64,000 nucleotides of DNA from Vibrio agarivorans (GCF_030409635.1 NZ_JAUFQF010000004.1:964241-1028240); one strand, 5' to 3'. Positions 31,440-41,669 are shown, counted from the first letter of the stretch. Numbers and translations are program-made. The notes: generated by a model not told the origin, from the letters alone.

Positions 31440-31688
31440 TTTACGTTCCTAGGTTGGCAAAAAACCGACCTTTTTATTGTTGTTAGAGGCTTCCATGCGC
31501 TGCTTTGTGAGAAACAAAGACACACGGCTGTTAAATCATTGTAAATATCAGGTGATTATATCCCGATAGTTTGTTGCGATAAACCGATCAAAACTGGGTT
31601 GTCACTGTTTTTTACGACCAAAATAGGTACTCGTCACACTTTGATTGACGAAAAAGGCATCAAACGCAAAAAAAGTTAAAAAAAACAC

Positions 31689-31717
31689 TAGACGACCTAG
31701 TGTGATATCCGTATTAT
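31689..31717 (+). promoter_or_regulatory. Promoter of the tRNA operon
   Basis: TAGACG at 31689-31694 and TATTAT at 31712-31717 are 17 bases apart and lie about 20 bases before the first tRNA. The rest of 31440-31688 is AT-rich with no reading frame I believe in. Confidence 0.6.
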
Positions 31718-31738
31718 TCCACTCCGCCGATAGGGCAT

Positions 31739-31815
<77 letters not shown>

Positions 31816-31848
31816 TTGCCCTGGAGGAGATATCGGTTAAAAAATTAT

Positions 31849-31925
31849 GGTGGCTATAGCTCAGTTGGTAGAGCCCTGGATTGTGATTCCGGTGGTCGCG
31901 AGTTCGAATCTCGTTAGCCACCCCA
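31849..31925 (+). tRNA. tRNA-His (anticodon GTG), copy 1
   Basis: Begins with the extra G-1 typical of tRNA-His (GGTGGCTA), anticodon GTG within GATTGTGATTCC, T-arm GAGTTCGAATCTC, encoded CCA. Confidence 0.96.
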
Positions 31926-31989
31926 TTCTTTCTTTTTTGAATGGGTATGGTAGCATTAGCTTCCTTTCTCGTAAGAGATAAAACAAAGT

Positions 31990-32066
<77 letters not shown>

Positions 32067-32112
32067 CTCTTTCATTTATGGCTATACTTTAGCGGTAAAT
32101 ACAAAAATTGAT

Positions 32113-32189
32113 GGTGGCTATAGCTCAGTTGGTAGAGCCCTGGATTGTGATTCCGGTGGTCGCGAGTTCGAATCTCGTTAGCCACCCCA
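32113..32189 (+). tRNA. tRNA-His (anticodon GTG), copy 2
   Basis: Identical to the copy at 31849, 264 bases further on, with a closely similar spacer; the His-Pro pair has been duplicated. Confidence 0.96.
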
Positions 32190-32252
32190 TTATTTCCCAT
32201 TTAATGGGTTCGGTAGCAACAGCTTCCCTTCTCGCAAGAGATAAAACAAAGT

Positions 32253-32307
<55 letters not shown>

Positions 32308-32329
<22 letters not shown>

Positions 32330-32589
32330 CTACACGAAACCCTCGTCGAAAGACGAGGGTTTTTTGCTATCTGGAAAAGGAAAGCACATGCGGCTCGTGG
32401 GCTGGAGCGCCAGTCCGATCGAATCCCTCTTCACCGACCACTACACGAAACCCTCGTCGAAAGACGAGGGTTTTTTGCTATCTGGAAAAGGAAAGTACAT
32501 GCGGCTCGTGGGCTGGAGCGCCAGTCCGATCGAATCCCTCTTCACCGACCACTACACAGAACCCCTGTCGAAAGACAGAGGTTTTTTGC
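32308..32589 (+). repeat. Tandem 111-bp repeats carrying tRNA-Pro 3' ends and terminators
   Basis: Units start at 32308, 32419 and 32530. Each begins with the tRNA-Pro T-arm/acceptor end and CCA (TCGAATCCCTCTTCACCGAC, CA), then a terminator hairpin (CCCTCGTC-GAAA-GACGAGGG and T6 at 32340-32365 and 32451-32476). A spacer follows that contains a 7-bp hairpin (GGGCTGG-AGCG-CCAGTCC at 32399-32416). Units 1 and 2 differ at one base; unit 3 stops after a diverged hairpin (32562-32588). This resembles the tyrT/rtT repeats of E. coli. Open reading frames through the repeats are by-products. Confidence 0.9.
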
Positions 32590-33230
32590 GTTTAGGGGAA
32601 AAAGAAGAGTTCAGAATACAGATCTAAATAGCGACCACCTCTGAACTCTGTATTCTGTATTCCAAAAAATAACCCGCAAATTCCCCCTCGATCTCCCAAC
32701 TCAAATTCATTGCACCAAAATCGCCCATCACGCAAGCAATAATCCTAAACAATGAATATCGTGAAGTTTATTCAACTGCCTATATAACGAATAGGTAGGT
32801 AATAATCTTGCCTAATAGACATAAAAAGGTTGGTTGTTTTAATAATGTTAAATTGATCCGGATTGGCATCTATTCATTACTTATGCACTGATTTGGTGCG
32901 TGGGTTGGATGGGGAGAAAAGGTTGATCTAGCTTGTAGCCCATATTTGCCGAGTATTGTGCTACGAAGAGTGAAATATAGTCGTGAATTAATATATATCA
33001 ATCGATTAATAAATATTCAGTTAGATATGCTTCTGACAGTGAAAATTGAGTTTTTATCCCTTGTTTGTTGCTTTTTCGTGAAATATTTGCCACATTGTGT
33101 TCCTTGTAATTAGCCAGAATAAAATTCTGGTTTGAATGGAATCATATTGATTTGGTGTTTTGCGTGGATTGCGCGATAACCGAATCTCAGACAGGGCAGA
33201 AAACTGTCTAAAGCAGTAGAGGTCTGATAC
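32590..33230. other. Non-coding gap before the ABC importer
   Basis: No convincing gene. At 32614-32660 there is an inverted repeat (CAGAATACAG / CTGTATTCTG) of the same family as the hairpin at 30928. The rest is AT-rich, with a small hairpin (AGACAG / CTGTCT, about 33190-33210) just before the start codon of the next gene; a promoter is expected here but none is clear. Confidence 0.5.
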
Positions 33231-34952
33231 ATGTCTCTTTTAGAAGTTAGAAATCTTCGCATCGAGTACCCATCTCGTCATGGTGTACACGCCGCTGTAA
33301 AAGCACTTTCCTTTAATATTGAACGAGGAGAGATCGTCGGTGTTGTTGGTGAATCGGGTGCTGGTAAGTCAACCGTAGGTAACGCAGTGATCGATCTGCT
33401 TAGCCCTCCAGGCACTATTGCTGATGGTGAAGTCTTCCTCGATGGCGAAAAGATCTCTGGCTTATCTCCAGAGCAGATGCGTAAAGTTCGCGGCTCAAAA
33501 ATTGGATTTATCTTCCAAGACCCAATGACCTCATTGAATCCTCTTTTCACTGTAGAACAGCAGCTAAAAGAGACGATTCACGCCAATATGAAGGTGACAG
33601 ACGAAGAGGCGTACCAGCGTGCACTCTCTTTGATGAATCAAGTTGGTATCCCGCAACCAGAAAACCGTCTTAAACAGTATCCTCACCAATTCTCTGGTGG
33701 TATGCGTCAACGTGTGGTTATCGCGATTGCACTCGCGGGTGAACCAGATCTGATTATTGCCGATGAGCCAACGACAGCATTGGATGTCTCTATCCAAGAC
33801 CAAATCCTAGGTTTGATTCGTGAGCTGTGTATCAAGAATAACGTTGGCTGTATGTTGGTCACTCACGATATGGGTGTGGTTTCTAACGTTACAGATCGTG
33901 TGGCGGTTATGTATCGTGGTGAGCTTGTAGAGTTTGGCCCGACGAAACAAGTGCTAGGCACGCCAGAGCACTCGTACACACATAGCCTGATTTCAGCGGT
34001 ACCGCGTTCAGACATCAAACTCGACCGCTTCCCGTTGGTGAGCTACATCGAAGAAGCAAAAGAGATGAAGCCGCTAGATGTGAAAAATCACTGGTTGGGT
34101 CAAAGCCAGGACCATCGAGATTACACTGGGTCGCTTCTAAACGTGGAGAATGTGAATCTTCGCTTTGTTACCAAAGACTCTCTATTTGAGAGCCGTCGCG
34201 AATACGTTCAGGCGTCGAACAACGTGAGCTTTGATGTCAAAGAAGGTGAGACGTTTGGTCTTGTGGGTGAATCAGGCTCGGGTAAGTCAACCATTGCGCG
34301 AGTAATTGCGGGTCTGTACGAACCAAACTCAGGTCGAGTGAGTTTTGAAGGTATTGATTTAACGTCTCTTCGTTCAGAGAAAGAGCGTCGCCCGCTGCGT
34401 CGTCAAATGCAGATGGTGTTCCAAAACCCATATACCTCAATGAACCCACGCATGAAAATCTTCGATATCATCGCAGAGCCGATTCGTTTCCATAAGTTGA
34501 CAAAGAATGAAGCGGAAACCCGTGCGATCGTGAACGATCTACTTGATCACGTTGGCTTGGGTCGCATGGCGGGTGTGAAGTATCCACATGAATTTTCTGG
34601 CGGTCAGCGTCAACGTATTTCTATCGCGCGTGCTTTAGCAACGCGCCCACGTCTTCTTATCTGTGATGAGCCAACATCGGCGCTCGATGTCTCGGTACAG
34701 GCACAGATCCTCAACCTGCTTAAGGACTTGCAGGATGAACTGAATCTCACCATGTTGTTTATCAGCCACGACTTACCGGTTATTCGTCAGATGTGTGACC
34801 GAGTCGGCGTGATGCAGATGGGCACCTTGCTAGAGGTGGCTCCAACCGAGCAGCTCTTCACTAACCCGCAGCATGAATACAGCAAACAGCTGATCTCATT
34901 GATGCCAGAGTTTACTGGTCTGCGTGAAGACATCGCTGTAGCAGCAGGTTAG
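33231..34952 (+). CDS. Fused double ATPase of a peptide-type ABC importer
   Basis: 573 residues with two complete ATPase domains, equal to DppD and DppF joined. Domain 1 (about 1-260): Walker A GESGAGKST, signature FSGGMRQR, Walker B LIIADEPT. Domain 2 (about 305-560): GESGSGKST, FSGGQRQR, LLICDEPT. Each is followed by the oligopeptide-transporter C-terminal region (HSYTHSLISAVP, HEYSKQLISLMP). It powers the import system encoded downstream. Substrate probably di- or oligopeptides, but nickel or glutathione importers look alike. Confidence 0.9.
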   Translation: MSLLEVRNLRIEYPSRHGVHAAVKALSFNIERGEIVGVVGESGAGKSTVGNAVIDLLSPPGTIADGEVFLDGEKISGLSPEQMRKVRGSKIGFIFQDPMTSLNPLFTVEQQLKETIHANMKVTDEEAYQRALSLMNQVGIPQPENRLKQYPHQFSGGMRQRVVIAIALAGEPDLIIADEPTTALDVSIQDQILGLIRELCIKNNVGCMLVTHDMGVVSNVTDRVAVMYRGELVEFGPTKQVLGTPEHSYTHSLISAVPRSDIKLDRFPLVSYIEEAKEMKPLDVKNHWLGQSQDHRDYTGSLLNVENVNLRFVTKDSLFESRREYVQASNNVSFDVKEGETFGLVGESGSGKSTIARVIAGLYEPNSGRVSFEGIDLTSLRSEKERRPLRRQMQMVFQNPYTSMNPRMKIFDIIAEPIRFHKLTKNEAETRAIVNDLLDHVGLGRMAGVKYPHEFSGGQRQRISIARALATRPRLLICDEPTSALDVSVQAQILNLLKDLQDELNLTMLFISHDLPVIRQMCDRVGVMQMGTLLEVAPTEQLFTNPQHEYSKQLISLMPEFTGLREDIAVAAG

Positions 34953-35077
34953 AACTAGATTCACTCCCAACGCAGGTCGTTCAGTGGTTGGGAGTAATAA
35001 CAAAGCCAAGTTCACTTGGAACAAACAGACGCAAACACAACAACTAGGGATTGGATTCCCGCATAAGGAGTTATGCA

Positions 35078-36628
35078 ATGAAAACCATGAAAAGCAAAAT
35101 AGCAGTGGCATTAATGGCAGCTGGCCTAAGCTTTGGTGCAGCCGCGGCTGAAATCAAAGTCGCTTACGATGCTGACCCAGTATCACTTGACCCACATGAG
35201 CAGTTGTCTGGTGGTACGCTTCAAATGTCGCACATGGTATTTGATCCGCTAGTTCGTTACACACAAGAGTTAGATTTTGAACCTCGCTTAGCTGCATCTT
35301 GGGAGCGTGTTGATGATACGACATTCCGCTTCAAGCTACGTGAAGGCGTGAAATTCCACTCTGGTAACGACCTAACAGCGGACGACGTCGTTTGGACTTT
35401 TGACCGTCTAAAAGACTCTCCAGACTTTAAAGCGATTTTCGAACCGTATGAGAAGATGGTAAAGGTGGATGATTACACTGTAGAAATCATCTCTAAAGGC
35501 GCATATCCACTGGTTCTTCAGACAGCAACTTACATTTTCCCAATGGACAGCAAGTTCTACTCTGGCTCAACTGAAGACGGCAAAGACAAAGCAGAAGTGG
35601 TTAAGCACGGTAACTCGTTCGCTTCAACTAACGTTTCAGGTACCGGTCCATTCGTTGTTGCTTCTCGTGAGCAGGGCGTACAAACCGTATTTGAGCGTTT
35701 TGACGGTTACTGGGATGAAGACACAGGTAACGTTGATAAGCTAACGCTAGTGCCAATCAAAGAAGATGCGACTCGCGTAGCAGCACTGCTTTCTGGCGGC
35801 GTTGACATGATTGCCCCTGTTGCACCAAACGATCACAACCGTGTTCAATCAGCAGACGGTGTTGATTTGGTAACACTACCTGGTACGCGTCTAATCACGT
35901 TCCAATTGAACCAGAACAGCAATGAAGCACTAAAAGACGTTCGTGTTCGTCAGGCGATTGTTCACGCGATAAACAACGAAGGTATCGTTAAGCGCATCAT
36001 GCGCGGCTTCGCTACAACAGCGGGTCAGCAAGGCCCTGAAGGCTATGCTGGCTACAAAGCAGAGCTAACGCCACGTTACGACGTTAAGAAAGCAAAAGAG
36101 CTAATGGCTGAAGCGGGCTACGCAGATGGTTTCACTCTTACCATGATGGCACCAAATAACCGTTACGTGAACGATGCGAAAGTGGCGCAAGCGACAGCGG
36201 CAATGCTAGCGAAAATCGGCATCAAGGTAGACCTGAAAACTATGCCGAAAGCGCAATACTGGCCAGAGTTTGATAAGTGTGCAGCAGACATGCTGATGAT
36301 CGGTTGGCACTCTGATACAGAAGATTCAGCGAACTTCTCTGAGTTTCTAACAATGACGCGTAACGAAGAGACGGGTCGTGGTCAGTACAACTGTGGTCAC
36401 TACTCAAACCCAGAGCTAGACAAGTTGGTTGACGCTTCAAACGTTGAAACAGACCCAGCGAAACGTGCAGCTCAGCTACAAGAAGTTGAAACTATCCTGT
36501 ACAACGATGCGGCGTTTGCTCCTCTACACTGGCAGAACCTAGCGTGGGCAGCAAAATCTAACGTTGAAATTGCACCTATCGTAAACGCAATGAACTTCCC
36601 TTACTTCGGTGACCTGAAGGTTAAATAA
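35078..36628 (+). CDS. Periplasmic substrate-binding protein of the ABC importer
   Basis: 516 residues from the ATG at 35078, which has AAGGAG seven bases upstream. The signal peptide ends GAAAAEIKV. The body is a family 5 solute-binding protein (DADPVSLDPHEQLSGGTL, FEPRLAASWE, FKLREGVKFHSG, VSGTGPFVV). It captures peptides for the permeases. A strong hairpin follows its stop, so it can be made in excess over the membrane parts, as is usual for binding proteins. Confidence 0.92.
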   Translation: MKTMKSKIAVALMAAGLSFGAAAAEIKVAYDADPVSLDPHEQLSGGTLQMSHMVFDPLVRYTQELDFEPRLAASWERVDDTTFRFKLREGVKFHSGNDLTADDVVWTFDRLKDSPDFKAIFEPYEKMVKVDDYTVEIISKGAYPLVLQTATYIFPMDSKFYSGSTEDGKDKAEVVKHGNSFASTNVSGTGPFVVASREQGVQTVFERFDGYWDEDTGNVDKLTLVPIKEDATRVAALLSGGVDMIAPVAPNDHNRVQSADGVDLVTLPGTRLITFQLNQNSNEALKDVRVRQAIVHAINNEGIVKRIMRGFATTAGQQGPEGYAGYKAELTPRYDVKKAKELMAEAGYADGFTLTMMAPNNRYVNDAKVAQATAAMLAKIGIKVDLKTMPKAQYWPEFDKCAADMLMIGWHSDTEDSANFSEFLTMTRNEETGRGQYNCGHYSNPELDKLVDASNVETDPAKRAAQLQEVETILYNDAAFAPLHWQNLAWAAKSNVEIAPIVNAMNFPYFGDLKVK

Positions 36629-36640
36629 GTAAGGTAGTCA

Positions 36641-36674
36641 GTGAGTACCCAGTTAGTGGGTACTCACAGTTTTT
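36641..36674 (+). terminator. Hairpin between the binding-protein gene and the permeases
   Basis: Stem GTGAGTACCCA / TGGGTACTCAC, loop GTTAG-like, then TTTTT. Likely a partial terminator that lowers permease expression. Confidence 0.82.
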
Positions 36675-36861
36675 GGTACTTAGCTTTGTTCAGTCGGGCT
36701 AGGTGCCATTTTTAAGACTGAACATTCGACTCACTCTTTTGTTTCCAGATTAATTTGCTTAAATGACGAACCATTAATGAAGTTCGCGAGGCTTGTTACA
36801 CCAAGGAAAGAGAAAAGTCAGAGTTACAGACTGAAATTTATGGAAAGTTAAGGGGCAAGGA

Positions 36862-37839
36862 ATGTTTTCGTTTCTGGTCAAGCGCCTGTATCAGGCACTG
36901 ATAGTGATGTTTGTGATCAGTTTGGTGGCGTTTGCCATTCAAGACAACCTCGGGGACCCATTGCGTGAGCTGGTTGGTCAGTCGGTTTCAGAAGCCGAGC
37001 GCCAAGCACTGCGTGATGAACTGGGCTTGAATGATCCCTTCATTACAAAATATTCACGATTTGTCGGCAACGCTATACAAGGCGATCTCGGCACATCCTA
37101 TTTCTTCAAACGACCAGCGGTGGATGTGATTCTTGACCGCTTAGTCGCGACTCTAGAGTTGGTGTTTGGTGCTACTTTAATCATCGTAGTGTTATCAATA
37201 CCGCTCGGTGTCTATTCTGCGATTCACCCTAAGAGCTTCTTTACCAAAGTAGTGATGGCGGGCAGTAGTGTCGGTATTTCTATACCAGTATTCCTTACTG
37301 CAATCATGTTGATGTATGTGTTCTCAATTGAGCTAGGCTGGCTGCCTTCTTATGGTCGGGGAGAGACCACCAATCTACTCGGCTGGGAGTCAGGCTTCTT
37401 CAATCTTGATGGTTTGCGTCACCTTGTTCTGCCTTGTATTGCGCTAGCGTCTATCATGCTACCGCTGTTTATTCGCCTTGTACGTTCTGAAATGCTCGAA
37501 GTGTTGAGCTCTGAGTACATTAAGTTTGGTAAAGCCAAAGGCTTGGCGCTTAATAAGATTTACTACCAGCACGCGCTAAAAAATACCATGCTGCCTGTGA
37601 TTACAGTCGGGGGCGTACAGATAGGTACTATGGTGGCTTACACCATCTTGACCGAAACCGTATTCCAATGGCCGGGGACTGGCCTGCTGTTCTTAGATGC
37701 GATTAACCGCGTTGATACACCGCTTATTACTGCATACGTAATTTTCGTTGGTCTTATCTTTGTGGTGACGAACACCATCGTTGACCTTCTGTATGGTCTT
37801 ATTAACCCAACTGTGAACATTACTGGTAAAGGAGCATAA
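36862..37839 (+). CDS. ABC importer permease, DppB type
   Basis: 325 residues with about six membrane helices. It starts FLVKRLYQALIVMFVISLVAF, and the conserved N-terminal GDLGTSYFF and the EAA loop (EYIKFGKAKGLALNKIYYQHALKN) identify the DppB/OppB family. It pairs with the next gene, which starts three bases later. Confidence 0.92.
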   Translation: MFSFLVKRLYQALIVMFVISLVAFAIQDNLGDPLRELVGQSVSEAERQALRDELGLNDPFITKYSRFVGNAIQGDLGTSYFFKRPAVDVILDRLVATLELVFGATLIIVVLSIPLGVYSAIHPKSFFTKVVMAGSSVGISIPVFLTAIMLMYVFSIELGWLPSYGRGETTNLLGWESGFFNLDGLRHLVLPCIALASIMLPLFIRLVRSEMLEVLSSEYIKFGKAKGLALNKIYYQHALKNTMLPVITVGGVQIGTMVAYTILTETVFQWPGTGLLFLDAINRVDTPLITAYVIFVGLIFVVTNTIVDLLYGLINPTVNITGKGA

Positions 37840-37841
37840 TC

Positions 37842-38780
37842 ATGGAACAAGTAGCAGCAGCTCCTTCTCGTTGGGAGCGTTTTAAGAACTCTGACATTAT
37901 TTACTATTTTGTTCGCGACAAAGTGGCGATGTTCAGCTTCGCTGTATTTCTTGCGTTTTTGTTCGCTGCATTAGCCGCGCCATTGATTGCTCCAAGTGAC
38001 CCTTATGATCTGGGTTCAATCGATATTATGAACTCAGAGCTGCCGCCGTCTTGGCTCGATGGTGGTGAACCTGAGTTCTTGCTGGGCACTGACGAACAAG
38101 GTCGCGATATCTTATCGACCATCCTATACGGCTCTCGCTTATCACTGACCATTGGCTTTCTAGCTGTCGGTCTACAGCTGTTCTTAGGCATTGTGATTGG
38201 CTTGTCAGCGGGTTACTTTGGCGGTCGTATTGATAGCTTCTTAATGCGTTTTGCTGATATTCAGCTCTCTTTTTCAACCATGATGGTCGCGATCATCGTC
38301 TCTGCTATTTTCAAAGCGAGCTTTGGTAGCCAGTTCTACAGTCAATATGCGGTTGTGATGCTGGTGGTGATTATCGGTATCGCCGAGTGGCCGCAGTATG
38401 CACGTACTGTGCGTGCTACCGTATTGGCAGAGAAGAAGAAAGAATACGTGGAAGCGGCACGTGTGATGGGCTTTAAAGCACCGCGTATCATGTTCCGTCA
38501 CATTCTGCCGAACTGTTTGTCTCCAATCTTGGTTATCTCAACAGTACAGATTGCTAATGCCATCATGTCTGAGGCGGCACTGTCATTCTTAGGTTTAGGT
38601 CTACCGGTAGACCAGCCGTCATTGGGTGCACTGATCAGCATAGGCTTTAACTACATCTTCTCTGGCGCATGGTGGATTACTGCCTTCCCAGGCATTGTAC
38701 TGGTGACACTGGTCTTGGTGATCAACCTGCTAGGCGACTGGCTGCGTGATGTGTTTAACCCGAAAATCTACAAAGGGTGA
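37842..38780 (+). CDS. ABC importer permease, DppC type
   Basis: 312 residues, about six helices. The DppC/OppC signatures are LLGTDEQGRDILSTILYGSRLSL, the EAA loop EYVEAARVMGFKAPRIMFRHILPN, and SFLGLGLPVDQPSLGALIS. It completes the importer with the DppB-type subunit and the fused ATPase. A terminator follows. Confidence 0.92.
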   Translation: MEQVAAAPSRWERFKNSDIIYYFVRDKVAMFSFAVFLAFLFAALAAPLIAPSDPYDLGSIDIMNSELPPSWLDGGEPEFLLGTDEQGRDILSTILYGSRLSLTIGFLAVGLQLFLGIVIGLSAGYFGGRIDSFLMRFADIQLSFSTMMVAIIVSAIFKASFGSQFYSQYAVVMLVVIIGIAEWPQYARTVRATVLAEKKKEYVEAARVMGFKAPRIMFRHILPNCLSPILVISTVQIANAIMSEAALSFLGLGLPVDQPSLGALISIGFNYIFSGAWWITAFPGIVLVTLVLVINLLGDWLRDVFNPKIYKG

Positions 38781-38849
38781 TCCATTTACCTACGCGAGTA
38801 ACAAAAGCTGTATAAACTAGAACTTACAGGTTCTAGAAAACGAAAGTTG

Positions 38850-38879
38850 AAAGAGCCGCATAAAGCGGCTCTTTTTTTG
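38850..38879 (+). terminator. Terminator of the ABC importer operon
   Basis: Stem AAAGAGCCGC / GCGGCTCTTT and a T7 run. Confidence 0.88.
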
Positions 38880-38926
38880 CATTGAACTTGTCAGGAATGG
38901 TTAAAGCGGTAAAGGAATAGCGAAAT

Positions 38927-39868
38927 ATGGACGTGAATAAGCGCCATTGGGGTAAAACAGCGGCAATAATTGTTGGCACGTTATGGTGGGGGCTCAGTAG
39001 CCCATCAGTGCAGGCAGAGGAGTTCTTGTGTGATGCGACACAGGCGTCAAGCTCTGAGCTGGCTGTGTTGAATGCGAGTTGCCCAGTTGGTGATGGCTTG
39101 TGGGGTAAGCAGCAACCAAAGCACCCAACATCGATGTTTTGGATTCAGTGCGGCATCTTGTCTAAACCGTTAACCCTCAAAGAAGCGAAGCCACTTTACG
39201 ATGTGATCAAAGCTGATGTGTGGGCACGACCAGAGCCCAAAGGCTCGCGCTGCTTAATTGGCCCGTATAAGACCTTACCAGAAGCCAATGCCGATCTGCG
39301 CAGTGTAAAGCGCGTTAAGGGCTATAACGAAGCCTTCGTACGTGCGGTATATCAGCAAGGCGCAGCTTCATCTGCAAAAGCACAGTCAGAAAAAGCTCAG
39401 CCTGTGGTAACCCCAAAGCCTAAAAAGCCAACACCCGCAGCGACTGCCAGTGCGAAGCCTAAAAAGATCGCTCCAGCGGCAACCCAACCTGTTGCCATTG
39501 CCAATTTGCCTCAAACAAACACCAGTAAACACGCTTCAGAAGTGGCTATTCGCCTAGAAAGCGTGGTAAATGGCCTCAATTATGCGGTGCCCTATTTGAT
39601 GTTCAGTGATGAGCAGTTTTATATGGAGCATGGCCTACCATGGACACGCCTAAATTATGCGTCAGCAACCAAAACCTGCCAACAGATCAATATGCGCCTG
39701 CCGAATGATAGGGAGTGGCAGCAGTTTCTCGATGCCAAAATTATGGATAAAGGAGAGTGGCCCGTTCATCTGCCGTATTGGGGGGAGGAGCGCAAAGGGC
39801 TGTTTACTAGCGGGCAGGTGAATCAACTTTCGGGTAAGTCACTACTCAATGTAATGTGTGTTAAGTAG
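38927..39868 (+). CDS. Secreted SPOR-domain protein with a distinct C-terminal domain
   Basis: 313 residues. A signal peptide (about 1-30, ending SVQAEE) leads into a SPOR-like domain (about 60-130: FWIQCGILSKPLTLKEAKPLY, RCLIGPYKTLPEANADL). A Pro/Lys/Ala-rich linker (about 140-190) follows, then a C-terminal region with LNYAVPYLMFSDEQFYMEHGLPWTR, ATKTCQQINMRLPNDREWQQFL and LLNVMCVK, which looks like a short formylglycine-enzyme-like fold. SPOR domains bind denuded peptidoglycan at the septum. Function unknown. It converges on the lipoprotein gene. Confidence 0.78.
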   Translation: MDVNKRHWGKTAAIIVGTLWWGLSSPSVQAEEFLCDATQASSSELAVLNASCPVGDGLWGKQQPKHPTSMFWIQCGILSKPLTLKEAKPLYDVIKADVWARPEPKGSRCLIGPYKTLPEANADLRSVKRVKGYNEAFVRAVYQQGAASSAKAQSEKAQPVVTPKPKKPTPAATASAKPKKIAPAATQPVAIANLPQTNTSKHASEVAIRLESVVNGLNYAVPYLMFSDEQFYMEHGLPWTRLNYASATKTCQQINMRLPNDREWQQFLDAKIMDKGEWPVHLPYWGEERKGLFTSGQVNQLSGKSLLNVMCVK

Positions 39869-39874
39869 AGCGAC

Positions 39875-39908
39875 GACAAAAAAAGATGCCACCATGAGGT
39901 GGCATCTT
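39875..39908 (-). terminator. Terminator after the lipoprotein gene
   Basis: Stem AGATGCCACC / GGTGGCATCT; on the minus strand it is followed by T7. On the plus strand the run is absent, so it mainly serves the minus-strand gene. Confidence 0.82.
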
Positions 39909-39926
39909 GATATGTATGGAATTTAA

Positions 39927-41669
39927 TTAGTCGATTTTCTGCATTGAGCTTACGTTGCGAGTTTCACCGTTTGGCGACATCTTGCGACGTGTTAGATAAC
40001 CTTGATCCAAATTTTTACCCGCTGGCATATAAGTCCAAGTCACGAAGTACTCGTCATCGCTAGGACAAACGTCACCCATTTTGTAGTCATCACTGTCACA
40101 GAAACGAACGGTAGTGTTAAGTTCTGCCAGTGTTGCTTTTGACTCTCGACCTTCTTGACCAAACCACCAGTAGTCGATATTGCTAAGATCAGTATAAGAG
40201 TACGGACCTTCCTCTTCGATAGTGACCGGTGAACCACTATTACATTCTGTGCCTGACATGATCATCCCAGTTGCATCGAACTTGAATTTCAGCTCAGCAA
40301 CCTGACCATCGTTACACGTTTCTTTCTCTACCCAAGTACCAATAAAGTCAACATAGCGGTCAGTTTCTTGGTCTTCGATTTGGTAGATAAATTTAGTCTT
40401 CTCAACGGCTCTTCTTACTGTGTCATAGTCGAATTCATCACCCTCTTGCACATCATCACTGAGAGAGAACTTCTTCTCATGAATGGTAAGAACTTCTGTT
40501 ACTGGATCGTAAGACTGAGCATAGATGTTTGCCTGCATAGAGACCTCATCATCATCTTCGTCGGCATCATTGTATGGCGCGATTTCTTCGACCTTGTTCA
40601 ATTCAGCTTGTGTCTCAGATAGAACAAATGGCATGAAGAGTTCAACAGAGCTACGTTCTTCTGGGTCTTCAGATGAGTAGTTAAGTGCTTCATCTTCCGT
40701 TGTTGCTTTGTTCGGGTTGCTGAACTTGTAAGAAAAGGCATTATTAATAGCAAACTTGTCATCAATTTCAGCCTTTGAACCATCACAAGTTCTCTCACCA
40801 TCGTTTTCAACATATTTGCTTGCTTCGCCATGTTCTTCAATACAGGTTAGGAACTCAGCCGCATAGGTCGAACTAAAGCCTGAATCATTGTTGCCTTTAA
40901 GCATGACTAATTCTTCTGCATCTAAGCGGTAATCCCAGCGCCCTGAATCACGCACAATATCAAATGTCTCTAGAGAGGCAGTCTTATCGGCGTGAACATA
41001 GCGTTGTGTGTGGTCATAGTTAAATTCAGGAACGATAGAGCGAACATTTTGAGATACGCTCACTTCACGAATAATGTGTCCTTTACCACGCTCAAACATA
41101 GGTACTGGCGAATCTAAACCACGATCTACACCATCTAGTGCATCCGTCATGTGCTTTACTGCAGCGTCTTCTGTCACTGGCTCTAACTGCATAGTTTCTG
41201 ATAAGAAGCTGTGTACTGATTCTCTGTCATCCAGATTGATTTGACTCAGTTCGACTGCGTATTCAGACAGATCTGGAAGAGTAATTAGCTCTTCATTGTT
41301 GGTTGTTTCATCTAGGCTTTGCAGCAAAATAGCTAGGTTAACTGCACGGTCATAAGTACCAGAGGCTTCAAATGGGCTCAATACATCGCGATTTGAAGCC
41401 GCGCCTACTTTAAGACCTGCTTCTCCACCAACATAAAAAGTGACTGTTGCTTCATTTTCGACAGAAAACTCACCGCCGTTGGATGTCATACCGGAGTTTG
41501 TTCCATCGGTATAGTACAGGTTATCTACTTCAGCATCGATAAAACGACTTGCGGCTGGAGAAGGTGTAACGCCCGTTCCAGGGTTAGTCACTGAACTGTT
41601 ATCATCATCTGACCCACATCCCGTAAGGGCTACCGCCACTGACAGTGATAGTAAACTGAGTTTTTTCAT
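39927..41669 (-). CDS. Large lipoprotein of unknown function, downstream of the kinase/sigma pair
   Basis: 580 residues. The lipobox is LTGC with Cys at 18; the next residues are Gly-Ser, so it is probably carried to the outer membrane. The mature part is acidic, with beta-rich stretches and cysteines that may form disulfides (CIEEHGEAS, RTCDGS, ETCNDG, SGTECNSG, RFCDSDDY, DVCPSDDE). The C-terminal third (FIGTWVEKETCNDGQ onward) looks lipocalin-like in pattern only. I do not recognise a family. It is the gene immediately after sigma factor 1 (41817-42395), separated by a terminator-like hairpin, so it could have its own promoter read by that sigma factor. Confidence 0.75.
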   Translation of the reverse strand: MKKLSLLSLSVAVALTGCGSDDDNSSVTNPGTGVTPSPAASRFIDAEVDNLYYTDGTNSGMTSNGGEFSVENEATVTFYVGGEAGLKVGAASNRDVLSPFEASGTYDRAVNLAILLQSLDETTNNEELITLPDLSEYAVELSQINLDDRESVHSFLSETMQLEPVTEDAAVKHMTDALDGVDRGLDSPVPMFERGKGHIIREVSVSQNVRSIVPEFNYDHTQRYVHADKTASLETFDIVRDSGRWDYRLDAEELVMLKGNNDSGFSSTYAAEFLTCIEEHGEASKYVENDGERTCDGSKAEIDDKFAINNAFSYKFSNPNKATTEDEALNYSSEDPEERSSVELFMPFVLSETQAELNKVEEIAPYNDADEDDDEVSMQANIYAQSYDPVTEVLTIHEKKFSLSDDVQEGDEFDYDTVRRAVEKTKFIYQIEDQETDRYVDFIGTWVEKETCNDGQVAELKFKFDATGMIMSGTECNSGSPVTIEEEGPYSYTDLSNIDYWWFGQEGRESKATLAELNTTVRFCDSDDYKMGDVCPSDDEYFVTWTYMPAGKNLDQGYLTRRKMSPNGETRNVSSMQKID

